Shown: positions 1-11,663 of the stretch, piece after piece
How the letters are laid out: each line of letters starts with the position of its first letter
Position numbering within the stretch: the first letter of the stretch is position 1
NCBI GenBank assembly: GCA_024811115.1
Contig: JAKOGH010000008.1
Coordinates: forward strand, 241,202-305,201
Length of the DNA stretch: 64,000 nt
Origin: Terana coerulea
Lineage: Eukaryota > Basidiomycota > Agaricomycetes > Polyporales > Phanerochaetaceae
Direction of reading: 5' to 3'
Position numbers and translations under genes: made by a program
The notes under the pieces: model-generated
What the model was told of the DNA's origin: nothing
The model's database searches: none
What the model saw: only the letters and a program-made list of their open reading frames with translations

Positions 1-687
1 TCTGGCTCTCTGAAGTAAGTACGCCGAGAAGCCGCATCATGAGGAAGTAGCTCCTCAGGTCTTGTGCCATTCTTCAACTTCAGCTCCGAGGTGTCTTCTT
101 CAACCGGCTTGACAGGCGGGAATGGCGGCACCTTGTGCAGTTCGTCGGCACGTCTGTGCGCCAAGTATGTCATGGTAGAGATTAGCGGGGACAGGGCCCA
201 AGGTTTGGTCTTGGATTGCAGATCTTGTTCGAGAGTGGGGTCCATATACCTAAAGACATTAAATTGGTGAGTTGTCCGCTAGCCTTCAGGCAGGATGCAA
301 GCCATACTGCATAAAACTCAAGACACCGCTGAAGCCCCAAGGGATCGCCAGCTGATGGTCAAAGACATTGCCAAACAGGATGTCGTCGGCAGACTGTTCT
401 TTCAAGAAGCGGCCTATAATTGTGAAATTCATCTAGCTAGTAAAGAAAGCGCGTATAAGAGACGATTTTGACACACCCTGGACCTGTATGCTCCACGTCA
501 CACTCGACCTCTCTCTAAAGTACGCGCTGTCTTGCACTTTGCCATCGGGGTCCGCGAAGTTCTTGATATACACCGCCACATCGCCTTCGAAATCCTCAGT
601 CTTAATGTGCGAAGGTCTGCCTTCGTTGGCACGGATCTCCTTCAAGTTCTGGGGATTTGGTCCGAAAAGAATGCGTAGGCGAGGCAT
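1..687 (-). CDS. DUF1769-family fungal protein, copy 1 (3' part cut by window edge)
   Basis: Only the first part of the gene is present; it reads leftward off the window. It starts at the ATG complementing 685-687 with MPRLRILFGPNPQNL, followed by FEGDVAVYIKNF and WSIQVQG. It is then spliced (donor after the CAG G codon near 470, acceptor near 400) into RFLKEQSADDILFGNVFDH and IPWGF. A second intron near 265-310 leads to YMDPTLEQDLQSK and PWALSPLIS. These are the conserved blocks of DUF1769 (UPF0590), a fungal family of unknown biochemical function. The same blocks in the same order occur in the second copy at 10608-11663, which supports the gene model. The missing end should carry the acidic and basic tail seen in copy 2. 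No catalytic residues can be named. Family confidence is high; function is unknown. Confidence 0.8.
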
Positions 688-804
688 TGCCGAGTTTTGT
701 GAAGTGGTGGTTCTGTGCGAGAGGAGATGCGCCGTGCCATGTTCATTTCGGCAAGAATATTTGAGCAAGGAATGGCTGGTCTGGCGCCAAAGCGTCGCTA
801 GTCA

Positions 805-831
805 CTACGTAACGCGAGTGACATCACTCGA
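805..831 (+). promoter_or_regulatory. TACGTAACGCG element upstream of DUF1769 copy 1
   Basis: About 120-145 bp upstream of the minus-strand start at 687 the plus strand reads CACTACGTAACGCG followed by AGTGACATCACTCG. The core ACGTAACGCG is the same as in the element upstream of the DUF7918 genes (51150, 58907, 60528), in the same orientation relative to its gene and at a similar distance. The second half is an imperfect palindrome resembling a CRE/ATF site. Function is inferred only. Confidence 0.35.
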
Positions 832-1054
832 CGCCACCAGGCCATTGGCTCTGGGTGTAAGAAGAAAGAGCAATGTAGTGTATGCATTATGTAACGATAA
901 TACGAATTAGAAGCAACGACATGCTGTACATTGCTCAACGACACCCGGGCAAGTCATCCTCTTTTCAAGCAGAAATAATTGACAGAATAATTTAGCTCGG
1001 CAGATTTTTCCGCAACGCTCGAGCAGCACGGGTACCCTGGCAAGGTTTTAATTT

Positions 1055-1793
1055 TCAGTCAATGTCGTGCATTGCTTGACTTAAAAGCACACCACTGCTT
1101 ACCGTTGCTCGAGGATCGATTCGTAGCCCCCTTCCCTGTACTGACTTCGGGGCGTTCCCACCCTTCTTCTGCCCGCATGTTTTCGAGCTCGCCGTAGATC
1201 CCTGTGAAACCAGCACACAGTTTCCAAAGCCGGCGGCAGTCTTGAACGAGACCAGACACAAGTTGCTCGATGGACCGCCTTTGCAGATTGTGCCTGCCGG
1301 AAGTTGCACGGTGAGCTCTTGTGAGCCCACGTTTGTAGGTGCCTATTTTAGTGGAAACGTGAGTAAAGGCGATATAATCCGGTAAGAATGCTAACCAGGT
1401 CGCCGTTCTGTGTAACGGTGGCTGTTGTGAAGTTACTTCCTGTTCCCGTCGAATCTATCGTTGCCGTAACCTGGCGGGATCCGTCCTTCCCACTAACCCC
1501 TTCCGCGTCAGAAACGCACACTGAAGATTGTGTAATGTACTTACCTGTTAAAATTCGTGACGTTGGTGGAGAAAGAGCCGCCGGTATTAGCAGTGATGAA
1601 CTGCGATGCTGCAATATTCGCGGCGATGTTGACATTCCCGCACGGCGCGTTGGTAGATGGCCTCTGAACATCGTTCCTCGTCGCGGTCCCGTTGACACCC
1701 AAAGCCGGGAGTAATAATAGCGTGACCAAGTGCACCTGGCACGACAAGTAGAAGGGCCAACGCGGCGAAGCACAGCTTCATGGATGAAAGCAT
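1055..1793 (-). CDS. Egh16/Gas1-like small secreted protein, copy 1 (one-base frameshift)
   Basis: The N-terminus (MLSSMKLCFAALALLL, cleavage near GALG/HAII) is a signal peptide. It is followed by HAIITP, the mature start shared with copy 2 at 13554-14327. Directly after HAIITP the frame is broken: GALGVNGTATRNDVQRP continues one frame over because of an extra C/G in the GCCGGG run at about 1704-1709. Exons are about 1545-1793, 1396-1492 and from 1342 downward, with GT-AG introns. The later exons give GKDGSRQVTATIDSTGTG, APTNVGSQELTVQLPAGT and CLVSFKTAAGFGNCVLV. A last small exon may end at QAMHDID. The family resembles the Egh16/Gas1 appressorium-associated proteins and is secreted; its biochemical activity is unknown. 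It is either a pseudogene or an assembly indel. An alternative in-frame start at 1747 (MSCQVHLVTLLLLPALG) would give a poorer signal peptide and no HAIITP. Confidence 0.6.
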
Positions 1794-2099
1794 CTGTAAC
1801 TGCGAGAAGGACAAAGGTTAAGGGATGGGAAGGCGAGGTCCGGCCTCTGTAGGCTGAGAATACACGGAGGAGGGAGCTTGGAACTGTGGTAGAGGCTCAG
1901 CAGCTAGCTATAAGACCAGTTGAATTGGAATTTACAACGTACATCAAGGCTAACCTTGTCATTGTCAGTAAGACCTGCTCTGCGCCTACAATGGGTCGTC
2001 AAGATAACAATGAGGGAGTGTGAGCGGAGCGCCTAGATGTCACAGAACGGCCTCCTCGTGCAGCTCAGACAATTGGAGTTGCGAGAGGCATGGTTCGAT

Positions 2100-2960
2100 A
2101 CCATCAGAGTCGCTGTCAAGAGTTGAATAGATTGCTCAAGATGCGCATTATGAAGCCGTCGCAACGAAACTCGGGGCAAGCACGTTCTTGTTCAGGCCTA
2201 CAGCGCATTCCGATTGTTAACGACATTCCATGTGTCATACCAGCACTTCTGCTCATTACTATGAGGTGAATCATGTGAATGCATCCTTGAGCACTGGAAC
2301 CTAGATTAGCAAGTCCCCAGCCAATGGGAATGCATAAGCTCCGCTGTCCGAGGGAGGCGCAGTTAACTACACCGCGTAAAGTCCTGCCGATATCTAGCCT
2401 TTCGTGCACTGGTGGAGCAGCATACATCCCAATGTCGGATGCTCCCGGCTGGTACGTCGTCAGTGAAGATCGCCTGTCAATGTTGCAGCGGAAGACTCAC
2501 TTTCAGCTTGTCGCGTGCACCACTTATCTGCGAGTACAGGTCTACGGAGACGCGTCAAACGTATGGTGCGTCCTTGACTGAGGCAATCGCAGCCCTTTCA
2601 ACGTCGGGCAAGCCAGGATCTGTCCAAAAAGAGGATCACGTATTGTCGCAACCACTTGGTTGACTGTAAAAAGCGTGGTGGCGTTGTCATTGGCTTCCGG
2701 TAAGACGCGAATTTGAATGTTAGAGTACCAAGATGCTGATCACTGTGTGATGCATGGTTATGCTACCCAATGAGAGATGATACCGATGACAAGCACATAC
2801 CTTGCATACGACTTCCACTCGGTCCTCCCGTGATCGCACCTTCGCGATAATCTGACCTGAAACAAACACCCATGGATTTTGGTTGGGTACTCGCGCTCCA
2901 CTATACGCAGGCTAGCAGGTAAAAGTTATTGACTGCAAGTTGCGCAGTTACTGTTGTGGA
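2100..2960 (-). other. Coding-like fragments on the minus strand, possible decayed gene
   Basis: Read on the minus strand this stretch contains pieces that look coding, such as GQIIAKVRSREDRVEVVCK (about 2803-2859), SNIQIRVLPEANDNATTLF (about 2660-2720) and DLYSQISGARDKLKVSLPL (about 2490-2550). They are separated by in-frame TGA codons and possible splice sites, and no full open frame can be assembled. I do not recognise the family. It may be a gene remnant, an intron-rich gene with indels, or chance. The rest of 1800-3280 holds only intergenic sequence that I can see. Confidence 0.2.
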
Positions 2961-3289
2961 TCCTGTGTGGATCTGGGGGATTCGACCACGCGAAAGTTTC
3001 TGCTCCAGGATTTAGGTGGGATTCATCGTCGTTTGACGAGAGTATTCCCTCAAACCGATACATCCACTCAAATGTTAGAGCAGCTGGATGATTATCGTAT
3101 GCGCAGCGCAGGGCTGGTCATTGGTGGTGGAACGAGAGCTCGGAGGTCGGAGGCGCCTGGCAGGAACTCCGTCCGTTCTCCGTGACTTCCGGACGCGTGA
3201 CGGCTCACCGAATCGTGTCACTTTCAATCATGATCCTCACACCGTCCCACAAAAATTCGTCTTCTCGCGCAGAGCAGCCAGGCCTCGAG

Positions 3290-3297
3290 TATAAAAC
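3290..3297 (+). promoter_or_regulatory. TATA box of the PPCS gene
   Basis: TATAAAAC lies 40-47 bp before the ATG at 3337, at the right distance for a short 5' leader. It supports 3337 as the start despite the frameshift just downstream. Confidence 0.5.
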
Positions 3298-3336
3298 ATA
3301 GCAGAAGAACACACCCAGACTCTGCACACACGGACG

Positions 3337-4635
3337 ATGGCCAGCGAGGAAGCGCAGAACCCCCGTTCTCGGCGGAGACCTACTTCGCGACCCAGCCTCC
3401 GCCCGCGTCTCTCGAGGAGGACGTCGCTCGTGTGCGGGAGTTCGTGCAGCGACAGCAGGCGGCCAAACGCCAAGTTGTGCTCGTGACGGTGAGTGCGCTT
3501 GTACTGCTCATTGGTAGAATGATGTTGACGCGTTCTGGATAGAGTGGTGGAACAACCGTGCCGCTCGAGCTCAACGTGTGAGCACGGTCTTCATGCCCCC
3601 AGTCGACCTGGAACTCATTGCCATACGTTTGCAGTGTCCGCTTCTTGGACAACTTCTCTGCAGGTACGTCCTACCAATTCTCCATTCGTCTCATTACTTA
3701 CCTGCCCGTCTTCTAGGAACTCGAGGAGCGACGTCCGCAGAATACTTTCTGAAAGCGGGTTATGCCGTCATCTTCATGCACCGTCAATTCAGCCTGCAGC
3801 CTTTCAGCCGGCATTACTCCCACTCCACCCATCCTTTCCTCGACTTCCTCGATGTCGACGACTCAGAGATCCCTGCAGACATCGACGTCAAACCCGCCGA
3901 GCGTCCGCAGCTTATCAAGGTCCTGTCCGAATACAAGCGCGTGCAGAAGGCCGAAACGCTGCACACGCTGACCTTCGTCACCGTCAACGACTACCTGTGG
4001 CTGCTGCGCGCCGTGAGCCAAGAGCTTTTCCCGCTCGGCCGCAACGCGATGTTCTACCTCGCCGCGGCCGTGAGTGACTTCTTCCTGCCACAGCAAAAGA
4101 TGGTGCGTTCGCCTCTGTCGTACGATTTTGATAATTTCATGTTTTTGACGTTGTGTCGGCAGAGCGAGCACAAGATCCAATCGGGCAAGGGGAGTTTGCA
4201 TATCGAAATGGATCAAGTGCCGAAGATCCTCAAGCCTCTCGTCAACGAGTGGTCGCGCGAAGGGTACATCGTCTCGTTCAAGGTACGCTCCCCTGCTGCT
4301 TCTCCTTGGACCGGAGTAGCTGATCGACATCTTCTCTCCTACAGCTGGAGACGGACCAGTCACTGCTAATCCCGAAAGCCCGAGGCGCCCTCGCACGGTA
4401 CGGGCACCAAGTCGTCATCGGAAACGATTTGCATCGCCGGAAGTTCGAAGTCGTCTTCGTCTCACCGACGAAAGGGCTGTCACCACAAGAAAATGGCGAA
4501 GAACCGGACCCGGCGCTGTTCACGGAATCATGGCTCCAGATAGACTTGGAGCAGCACCCGTCAAAAGAGATCGAGGAGGATATTGTGCGAGAGTTGGTTG
4601 TCCGGCACCGAGCGTGGGCGGAGCACAGCTCGTGA
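3337..4635 (+). CDS. CAB2: Phosphopantothenate-cysteine ligase (PPCS; yeast Cab2-type)
   Basis: The enzyme couples 4'-phosphopantothenate to cysteine in cytosolic coenzyme A synthesis. Exons are 3337-3488, 3543-3577, 3635-3663, 3717-4102, 4163-4282 and 4345-4635, all GT-AG. Spliced together they give the family landmarks in order: [13 protein letters not shown] (nucleotide-binding loop), [63 protein letters not shown] and [14 protein letters not shown]. The eukaryotic DNFSAGTRGA motif and the AAAVSDF loop are intact. There is one defect: the ATG frame MASEEAQNP runs out of the conserved frame ([12 protein letters not shown]) at the five-C run 3360-3364, where one more C would join them. As the gene is normally single-copy and essential, an assembly error is the likeliest cause. 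The 29-nt exon 3 is very short. Confidence 0.9.
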
Positions 4636-4824
4636 CGATGCCTTCCGAATTATATCACACACTAGAGCTTTAGAAGGTGAACTTGTATACATATTAGCCT
4701 ACTACGCTTGAATAATAGACTAGATAGCTTGAACTTGGATGCCTTTCCCAGAGAGCACAGGTCAGATATGTTACAACATCTAGCATTTTATCGTAAGGCA
4801 ATCATTGTCCTCTAATTGTAGGTG

Positions 4825-6649
4825 TCATGCACTCGCAACGTCCCGTACCCAGCCTACGACGCTCCTCCACGTCTCGTCCCTCACCTTCTCATCCCACCAC
4901 CCCATCATCAAGACATCGTGCGGGGCGTCCTTCACCGTGATCGTCCGCACCGTAACCCCGTCGCTCTCCATCGCGCCAATGAGCTTCATCACCTCGCGCT
5001 CGAGCCGCTCCGCGTCGCCTAGCACGACGCACACTCGCGGGAACTCCGTGAACAGGCTCAAGCCGCGCGGGGACGCGAGGACGGGGTGCATCAGCGACGT
5101 CGTGCCCAGCTGCGTCCCGGGCGTGGCGGGCGTCGGCAGGCCGGGGTACGCCGCGGGCGTGACCGGGAACGGCGTCGGCGGCACGGAGGCCATGGTGCAG
5201 AGCTGCGCGAGGAAGTCGCGGTTGAGGTGCTCGATGGTGAGGTCCTGCACGCTCGCCGCGAAGAGCTCGCCGTAGAACGCGCGGAGGACCTGGTGCGACG
5301 CGGGGCTGACGTACGGGCTGTGCATCATGTCGAGAGGGTGGTGCCCGAGGAAGGTGCGCTGCAAGAGCGCACGGGGCTCAGGCGTGTCAACGAGGTAGTC
5401 GGTAGATTCGTGCGGTCGAGGAATGTACATTGATGGGGCGTCGGGGAAAGCATGGGCTGCAGCCAGGCCGTGTCAGCTCAATTTCAGTTCAAGCAAGTGA
5501 TCATAGTACATACATGGGTCACATGAAGGTGAGAGCAGTAGCAGCCCGTCCAGAGGAGGGAGAAGTGCTTCGTCTCTGATCCATCGCGCCAAAGGCGAGG
5601 ACCAGGTTGCCTCCAGCGCTGTCTCCTATGAGTACAATCTTGCATGGCTTCTTCACGCAGGAGCGGGCCATGGTCGAATCGTCTAACAGCCCAATAGAAC
5701 TGCTATTAGCAGGACTTGACCCATCTTGCTTGATATAGGTATTGTTGGGTTGCAGTGTTCCTTCCGCACCAGCAGGAGTCGGGGCGCCGGCATTGAAGGG
5801 TTGACCATCAGAGAGGCAACCGTATCGCTGCAGTATGTGTGCGTATACGGTAGCGGCGTCCTGTACGGCTGCAGGGAACGGAGCATGCTGGAGAAGACGG
5901 TATTCAACAGCTGAGACGACAATTAGCATGGAGGCGGAGTAAAGAATTGTAGTGCTTGTACACACCGTATATTTCGTCAAATGCCTTGTCCTATTCCCTA
6001 GCTGAGTGAGATGTAATATGTCAACAATAGAGATAACATACCTTGATCAGCCGTCTGGGTATTTTAGACGTCCCAGCCGTTTCGTGTGCGGACATATGGC
6101 AATAACCCCCTCCGTGCAAGAAAACCCCAACGGTACGAGATTTTTCAGCATTTGCTTCTAGGTCTATGTCGTTGTTTCGTATGGTTTCTATACGCTGATG
6201 GTCAGCACGAATAAACAAAGCGAGCTATGCACACGACCTACCTATGGGTGGCGTCTTGGGCCAAATGTACATGCCGACCCGCTTGAACGGCACCTCCTCA
6301 TCCACAATGACCCCGCTGCGAAACTTCCGCGGGAGCTCCTCCGCCCACTCGAACCGCGTCTCCCGCAGCTTGTCCGTGCACGCCGTGTCCGGGTCGCGCG
6401 TGTACCACGTCACGCCCGCGACCTCGGTGACCTTGTACACCCGCCGCGTGAACTTGACGGAGACGACCTGCTTGATGGACCACGACTTGCGCGGGCGGCG
6501 GGCGGGGAAAGGGAGTAGTACAGTGCCCAGCAGGGCACGAGCAAGAGGGTCGTGAGCAGGCGTTGCGAGACGTAGATCGTCTTTAGCGGTTCCCTAGCGT
6601 AGGGCATCTCCTCCAGGTGCGCAGGGGTCGACCCGTCGTCCCTGGCCAT
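4825..6649 (-). CDS. Hormone-sensitive-lipase-type alpha/beta hydrolase, membrane anchored
   Basis: The start is the ATG complementing 6647-6649 (MARDDGSTPAHLEEM). A hydrophobic N-terminal segment, LLTTLLLVPCWALYY, probably anchors it in a membrane. Then follow SIKQVVSVKFTRRVYKV, the oxyanion-hole motif HGGGY in VGVFLHGGGYCHM, the nucleophile elbow GDSAGG (Ser), and the C-terminal DAPHDVLMM with the likely catalytic His. This is the HSL (GDSAG) family of serine hydrolases, which cleave acyl or acetyl esters; the physiological substrate cannot be told. Several short GT-AG introns lie at about 5440-5515, 5890-5960, 5975-6050 and 6195-6240. Two single-base frame breaks occur: a missing base in the GGGG run near 6504-6507 (between ALYYSL and the KSWSIKQVV block) and an extra base in AAA at 5591-5593 (VLALARWIRDEALLP is one frame over). 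Both look like homopolymer errors. Confidence 0.83.
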
Positions 6650-7227
6650 TCGGCGGCATCGTTAGGGAGCAGGAGGGAGGAGGCAAGTCAGGACACGCAT
6701 GAGAACGGTTGTCCGCATGTACAGCACTCCGCCCGGCCAAGTTACTTTTGGGCTGGATATGATGGCATGCGGGGAGATGGAGTGCATGTATGTTCGTGCG
6801 ACTCGGCGACAAGCCGGGAGCAGATTCCAAGCGCAGGCGTTGTATATACAAACGCCCACAATGCCTCCACTGTGGCCAGTAATATGTACAGTATATCTGC
6901 AGACGGTGTCTGGAAACGATGAGCACAGTACAGGATACAACGAATTAACTAAATATATGATGCAGAAGTAGAAGCCCCCCACCGCGTGCGGTATAATAAC
7001 TAACAACCATAGAGCGCCCTTGCAAGGACCTCCAAACCTGTAAACCAAAAACAAAGTCCGCGATGACAAGAATTACGAAAGTCCGTGCGGGTATAGCATG
7101 TACATGAATGTGAAGATGGAGCGGCAACAGTGTCGAATGACAAGGCCTAGCTGCCTTCGGCACACAGATTAAGTCGCGATCCGGGGCATACATTGATGCA
7201 ACTAGGACATACCTTGACTATCTAAGG
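6650..7227. other. Intergenic region between two minus-strand genes
   Basis: No open frame here looks coding on either strand. It must hold the promoter of the alpha/beta hydrolase (start 6649) and the 3' flank of the DUF7729 gene (stop at 7228). It is AT-richer than the genes around it. Confidence 0.5.
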
Positions 7228-8789
7228 CTACCACAGATTCAAAGCTCCTCCCAGACTAATGAAACCCATTATGGCCAGTGCAAACGTCGATATGCTCATC
7301 GTATCCAGTGTTACTGCGGAGGAAGTCGTAACGGAGACGTAACTGCTCCCGCACACCGTGTTCGCCTGCTTGGCCGCGGTGTCGTACACCGAAGCGAGCG
7401 CCGTGAGGTTCTGCCACTGGTCAAATTGGTCCATGATGCTCTTCGTGCATGTCGAGCAGCTCGGCGCTGTGCTTACGGGCAGCGCTCTGCCGTACGGAAG
7501 GGAGTAGAAGTAGAAGTCGCCGGGGTTGCTGTTGTGCACCGCTTCGACGAAGCAGTACGCGTTCGTTGCTTGGTCGGCCAGGCATCCGACCGCGCGCATC
7601 AGGGGATACGCAAGGAGCCCTAGACGCAACGTCAGGTTAGGACCTGCGCTCGTACTGTTGGCGGCGTGTCAGTGACGTACCATTTTGAGTCTCCGTGACT
7701 ATCGCGTTGTCCGCCTTCAGATCCTGCGCGCACACCTCTTGCAGATTCTCTGCAAACCATCCCATATTGGCGTTACACTGGTCCGCGTCGGTGCTCGTGT
7801 TGCATGTTCCCCATATGATGGTGTTGAGCGCCGTCAAGTTTGACTGTGCCTGCTTGCAGAATGGTAGGGAGAGCGTGAGACAGGCACAAAGCAAAGGGGT
7901 GAATTTGGTCAGACGCGTATTGTCCCAGAGCGAGGAAAACACTCAATGCGGCGCGAATAGTACGACGATGACCAAGAAAGCGTATGGGGTAGTTGCATGA
8001 GATCCTACCCGGGCTTGATAGAAGCTCATGCAACGTACGGCCGGGAGGCATTAAATGATAACAATGACTAACCTCAATGAATTCACTTGACTGCTGTGAA
8101 AGGAGCGAAAATGGTCGGCAGGATCGGAAAGGGGCAGATTGCGTCATATTCGTGAAGAAGTCCAAACATCCTTGAGTTGAGAAGTTTTTGGATAGCGTTT
8201 CATCAAACGGCTGGGGAAATGGAGCGGGCAACGTCGGAGGGTCTACTGGTATCGTCGGCACTGCCTGGTCTGATATTGGACTTGCAGAAGGTGTTGTTGC
8301 GGACGATGAAGTAGATGAAGCCGCCACTGAAGACGTCGAGGAAGGGCTCGGCGTGGGGAATGAGACTGATTCGCCACTTCCTTGCGGATTTGGGTCTGGG
8401 CTAGCGTGTCGTTTGTGCGGCCGCCAGTCCGTCAGACTCTGCCAGCCTGCGGCGTCCTGATCTGCAGAAAAGACATCCAGAACCGCCGGATGAGCAACGT
8501 AACGCGTGGACGCCGTGATGAGGATAAGCACCACCGGTACCAGGAGTATTGTCCAGCGCGTGTGTCGCCCTGTGCGCTGCTTGGCTTCGACTGCCGACAC
8601 ATGCTGCTCTGCAGCTCTGCTCGCCTTCGGCGGGGGCTGTGCTAGGGGACGCGCGAAGCCACATGGCGAGGATTGCCGAGGGACGGAGAGGAATTGGGAG
8701 CCCTCGTCAGAGGACGACTCGCTAGGAGCCGGCGACTCTTCTCGCAGCAAGATGCGGGCTGGCGCAGGAGAGGGCGGTGGGGTGAACAT
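7228..8789 (-). CDS. DUF7729-type membrane/cell-surface protein
   Basis: It starts at 8789 with a proline- and serine-rich cytoplasmic tail (MFTPPPSPAPARILLREES). A membrane segment follows (TILLVPVVLILITAS, about residues 80-95), then a low-complexity Ser/Thr/Pro stretch that is a likely O-glycosylation region. The conserved part begins at FPQPFDETLSKNFSTQGC and FFTNMTQSAPFRSCRPFSL. After an intron (about 8080-7870) come NLTALNTIIWGTCNTSTD and NMGWFAENLQEVCAQDL. After a second intron (7625-7682) comes the last exon, LLAYPLMRAVGCLADQAT and PSCSTCTKSIMDQF. It has many Cys and N-glycosylation sequons, as expected for an extracellular domain. The C-terminus is hydrophobic (FALAIMGFISLGGALNLW), suggesting a GPI signal or second membrane segment. 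Exact function is unknown. The reading frame is intact. Confidence 0.75.
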
Positions 8790-8799
8790 CTGGAGTGAC

Positions 8800-10607
8800 T
8801 TATATCACTGTCGTGGTTTGTGATGGTGCGCCGGATTTTTTGCCAATTGTAGCCGATGCGTGGCGGAGGGCTGGCGGGATGACAAGTAGCGTCCGAGCAA
8901 CGGAGGAAGGAGCGTGGTCGTAAAGGAGTGTGGTGGGAAATGAGAGGTTGGGGCCGAGGTATTTGTTAGATGATCACGGAGGCCCTGCACAGATGAGTTC
9001 CGTGGTCAGGAAGAGTACAGTCCCGCAGGAGGACGAGCGACTGTACCGATGCCGCAACGAGGGTATGAAGAGAGAGGGAGAGAGGAGGGGCACTCGAGCT
9101 CTGCGACGTTGCCGTGGGTGTTTTGTACGATACGACGCTGCCCGCCCAAGCAGCGTGGACGCCAGCTGGGTTGTCAGAGGCGAATCAAAACTCGCTGCCC
9201 TGATCCCTATGCAGCCTCAACCCGGTTCGGGATGGGCCCAGTCGAGACCATGATGCTAGACATGCCTTTTTGGGCCCATGTGCCTGGCTCCGGTTCTACC
9301 CCGCACCAATCGCTGTCCGTCCCGCGATCACTTTGCCCCTTGCCAAGCGCCCCGACGTGCCTTTCCGACCCCCGCTTGTCCGCGCCGAGCCCAAAGGCCC
9401 GCGTTTCGTTGGTTTGACTCTGAGACGAGTCGAGAGCTAAAAGGCAGCCTGGCTCTTACAGTCATCGCTCTTCATTCCTTCGTCGTGTTACACTTTTCCT
9501 CCTTCGTCACCGGTCTCTGTTACCCGCTAGACCCGCTGTCGCGCTCACGTCCTTTGTCATGTCCGCCACGGTGTGCAAAGCATACAGCAATCATAACACT
9601 CCTTGACAGTGGGCGCGAAGCTTAGCAGGCGTGGATGGCAGGAACACTGTCGAGGCCATGCATTCATTGACCGGTCGTTGTGCGCAGTAGAGCCACCGCC
9701 GAATTAGTTCCAGAGAGACAAAGCACCACAAACGAGAGCCGTGACTATACAGTGGGTACCAAGCTTCGAACGCTTTCATCGACCAGCATTGGGAGATTTC
9801 TCCCGACATGTTTGATGATGCTGTTGGACAAGCATCGTGTGATATAAGTATCACTAGGCTGTTTACTTCTGAGGCTATGTGCTCTCATAGCCCTGCGCAT
9901 ACTGGGTAGGACACGCCTACACTCCTCGGGCCGTAGTCATCGGAGTGCACTGCATACTGTCGGACTCAACACTCATACGTACGCGAGACGGTGCGCACAT
10001 TATCCGACTAGTCTTCCGCCATTCGAGACTGACGATCGTTTGTGCAGATAGTGAAGGTAGCAAGTAGCGATGATAGTCATGAAGGACCAGCCACGATAGC
10101 AGCAACCACAGACGTCAGTAGCCAGGCAGCATCCTGCCTGCTTACGTTCATCTGTGGCTCTGTGGCTCGTTGATAATGATGGTGGGCTGATTTTGAAAGG
10201 CTCTGTCCCCTCAGCTCCAATGCAGCCGCCAGTGCGCAGCCCGAGACACCCACGGATGGCTCGGACGGGCTGAAAATGCTGACCAGAGGGCTCGGAGGGC
10301 CCTGCACATTGTCTCACGCCCGCTGCCCCGCAGCTGTGCGGCGCCACGACGAACGAACAAGTTTCCCAAAATAGCCTCTCGGCGTTCCCCGAGCGTAATT
10401 GCAAGTCGCGTATCCACACGCAAGCGGTGCATCGAGACGGACTGTGCAACCGACCTGCCTCCACAGTCTTTGACCCTCTCCTGCCTCCAGATAGCTGGGC
10501 TATCCCACATAGATCTACTACATTCTCTTTATAATCGCTCGCGCTGGCCGACTGATTCCCTTCTCTCTCCCGCTCGTTTGGGCTTCCAGCCCTTCTGTCC
10601 TCGCAAC
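8800..10607. other. Intergenic region, no gene recognised
   Basis: This 1.8-kb stretch separates a minus-strand gene (start 8789) from a plus-strand gene (start 10608), so it holds both promoters. Several short open frames occur on both strands, but none has recognisable motifs or a plausible exon chain. The part just before 10608 is pyrimidine-rich (TTCCCTTCTCTCTCCCGCTC), as is common upstream of fungal transcription starts. Confidence 0.4.
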
Positions 10608-11663
10608 ATGCCTCGTCTACGTGTTCTGGCTGGTCCCTCTCTCACAGATCTCTCTCCCGTCGAAGTCAACTCCGACATTCCCCTCCGTGTAAAGTCATCC
10701 GGCTTCGAAGGTCAGGTCGCAGTATACATCAAGAACTTCGAGGATGCAGCTGGAGGTCCAACACAGAGTCCATACTTCGACCAACCAGAACGCAAGGGAA
10801 TCACATGGAGTATACAATTGCAAGGTCGGCGTCGTAACTTGAGCCTCATGCTGAGTACGCAGTCAGATTTATACAGCCACCCTTAATTTGCAGGTCGATT
10901 CCTACAAACTCACTCCGCCGACGACCTTATCTTTGGCAACATCTTTGACCGGCCACTGAAGCTTCCATGGGGCTTTGGTGCAGCGCTCCGTTTCATGAGG
11001 TGCATAAGGATCCCTTGAATCTACTCCTCTGCAGCTGATTTCCAGTACGTAACGCAGATATGTAGACCCTACCCTCCAAGAAGACCTGCAATCGAAGTCA
11101 AGACCATGGGCATTATCACCCCTCGTGGCAACAATGCCGCATATACACCATAATCTTCTTGACTTAGGAGATACTCCGCCATCGTTCCCCACCCCATATG
11201 AACCAATAGCGGAAGATATGTCTCAAATACGGACAAGGACACCTACAGGTCGGCGCCACGCGCTACCCCCACCCATGCGAAAACAGCGCAAAGCATTCTA
11301 CAAATGCGCAGAGAAGCGGAAAGAGGCCATGTTTGGACCTAACGTCAGTGTTTAAGGGTCGCGTGCCATTTGCAGAAACGGCAGTACTAATTCGTCTTGC
11401 TTCGCGTAGGATCTTATAACGGCGGATTTCTGCCACCACTACCTCGAGTTCGGTCCTGACAGCATCGTTCTGCGCCTGCCTTGCGGTCTCTCTATCGATC
11501 TTCTGCGACATTGGGATGGCCAGCCGGTGCGGTTCGTCTGCTGCGAGCGGCCGAAAGGACGCACGTCGGAGAAGACGCCCTGGGGGCGTGTGCTCTTTGC
11601 GTCGCGATCGAAAAGGAGGACGGCGAGGACAGTGAGAAAGCGACGCAGTCGTTTCTTCCCTAG
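10608..11663 (+). CDS. DUF1769-family fungal protein, copy 2 (complete)
   Basis: Four exons are clear: 10608-10824, 10894-10999, 11058-11343 and 11410-11663, all GT-AG. The protein begins MPRLRVLAGPSLTDLSPVEV and carries FEGQVAVYIKNFED, ITWSIQLQG, FLQTHSADDLIFGNIFDRP, LKLPWGFGAALRFMRYVDPT and SRPWALSPLVATM. Later blocks are RKQRKAFYKCAEKRKEAMFG and the family's C-terminal DFCHHYLEFGPDSIVLRLP, FVCCERP and GRVLFASRSKR. It ends in a basic tail. The order of blocks matches copy 1 at 1-687. The family has no assigned activity. The frame is intact throughout, so this copy is probably functional. Confidence 0.85.

Noticed and set aside
2088..2112. tRNA-like GGTTCGATACC
   Set aside because: It forms only a 4-bp stem, and no matching acceptor or anticodon arm was found about 70 bp upstream.
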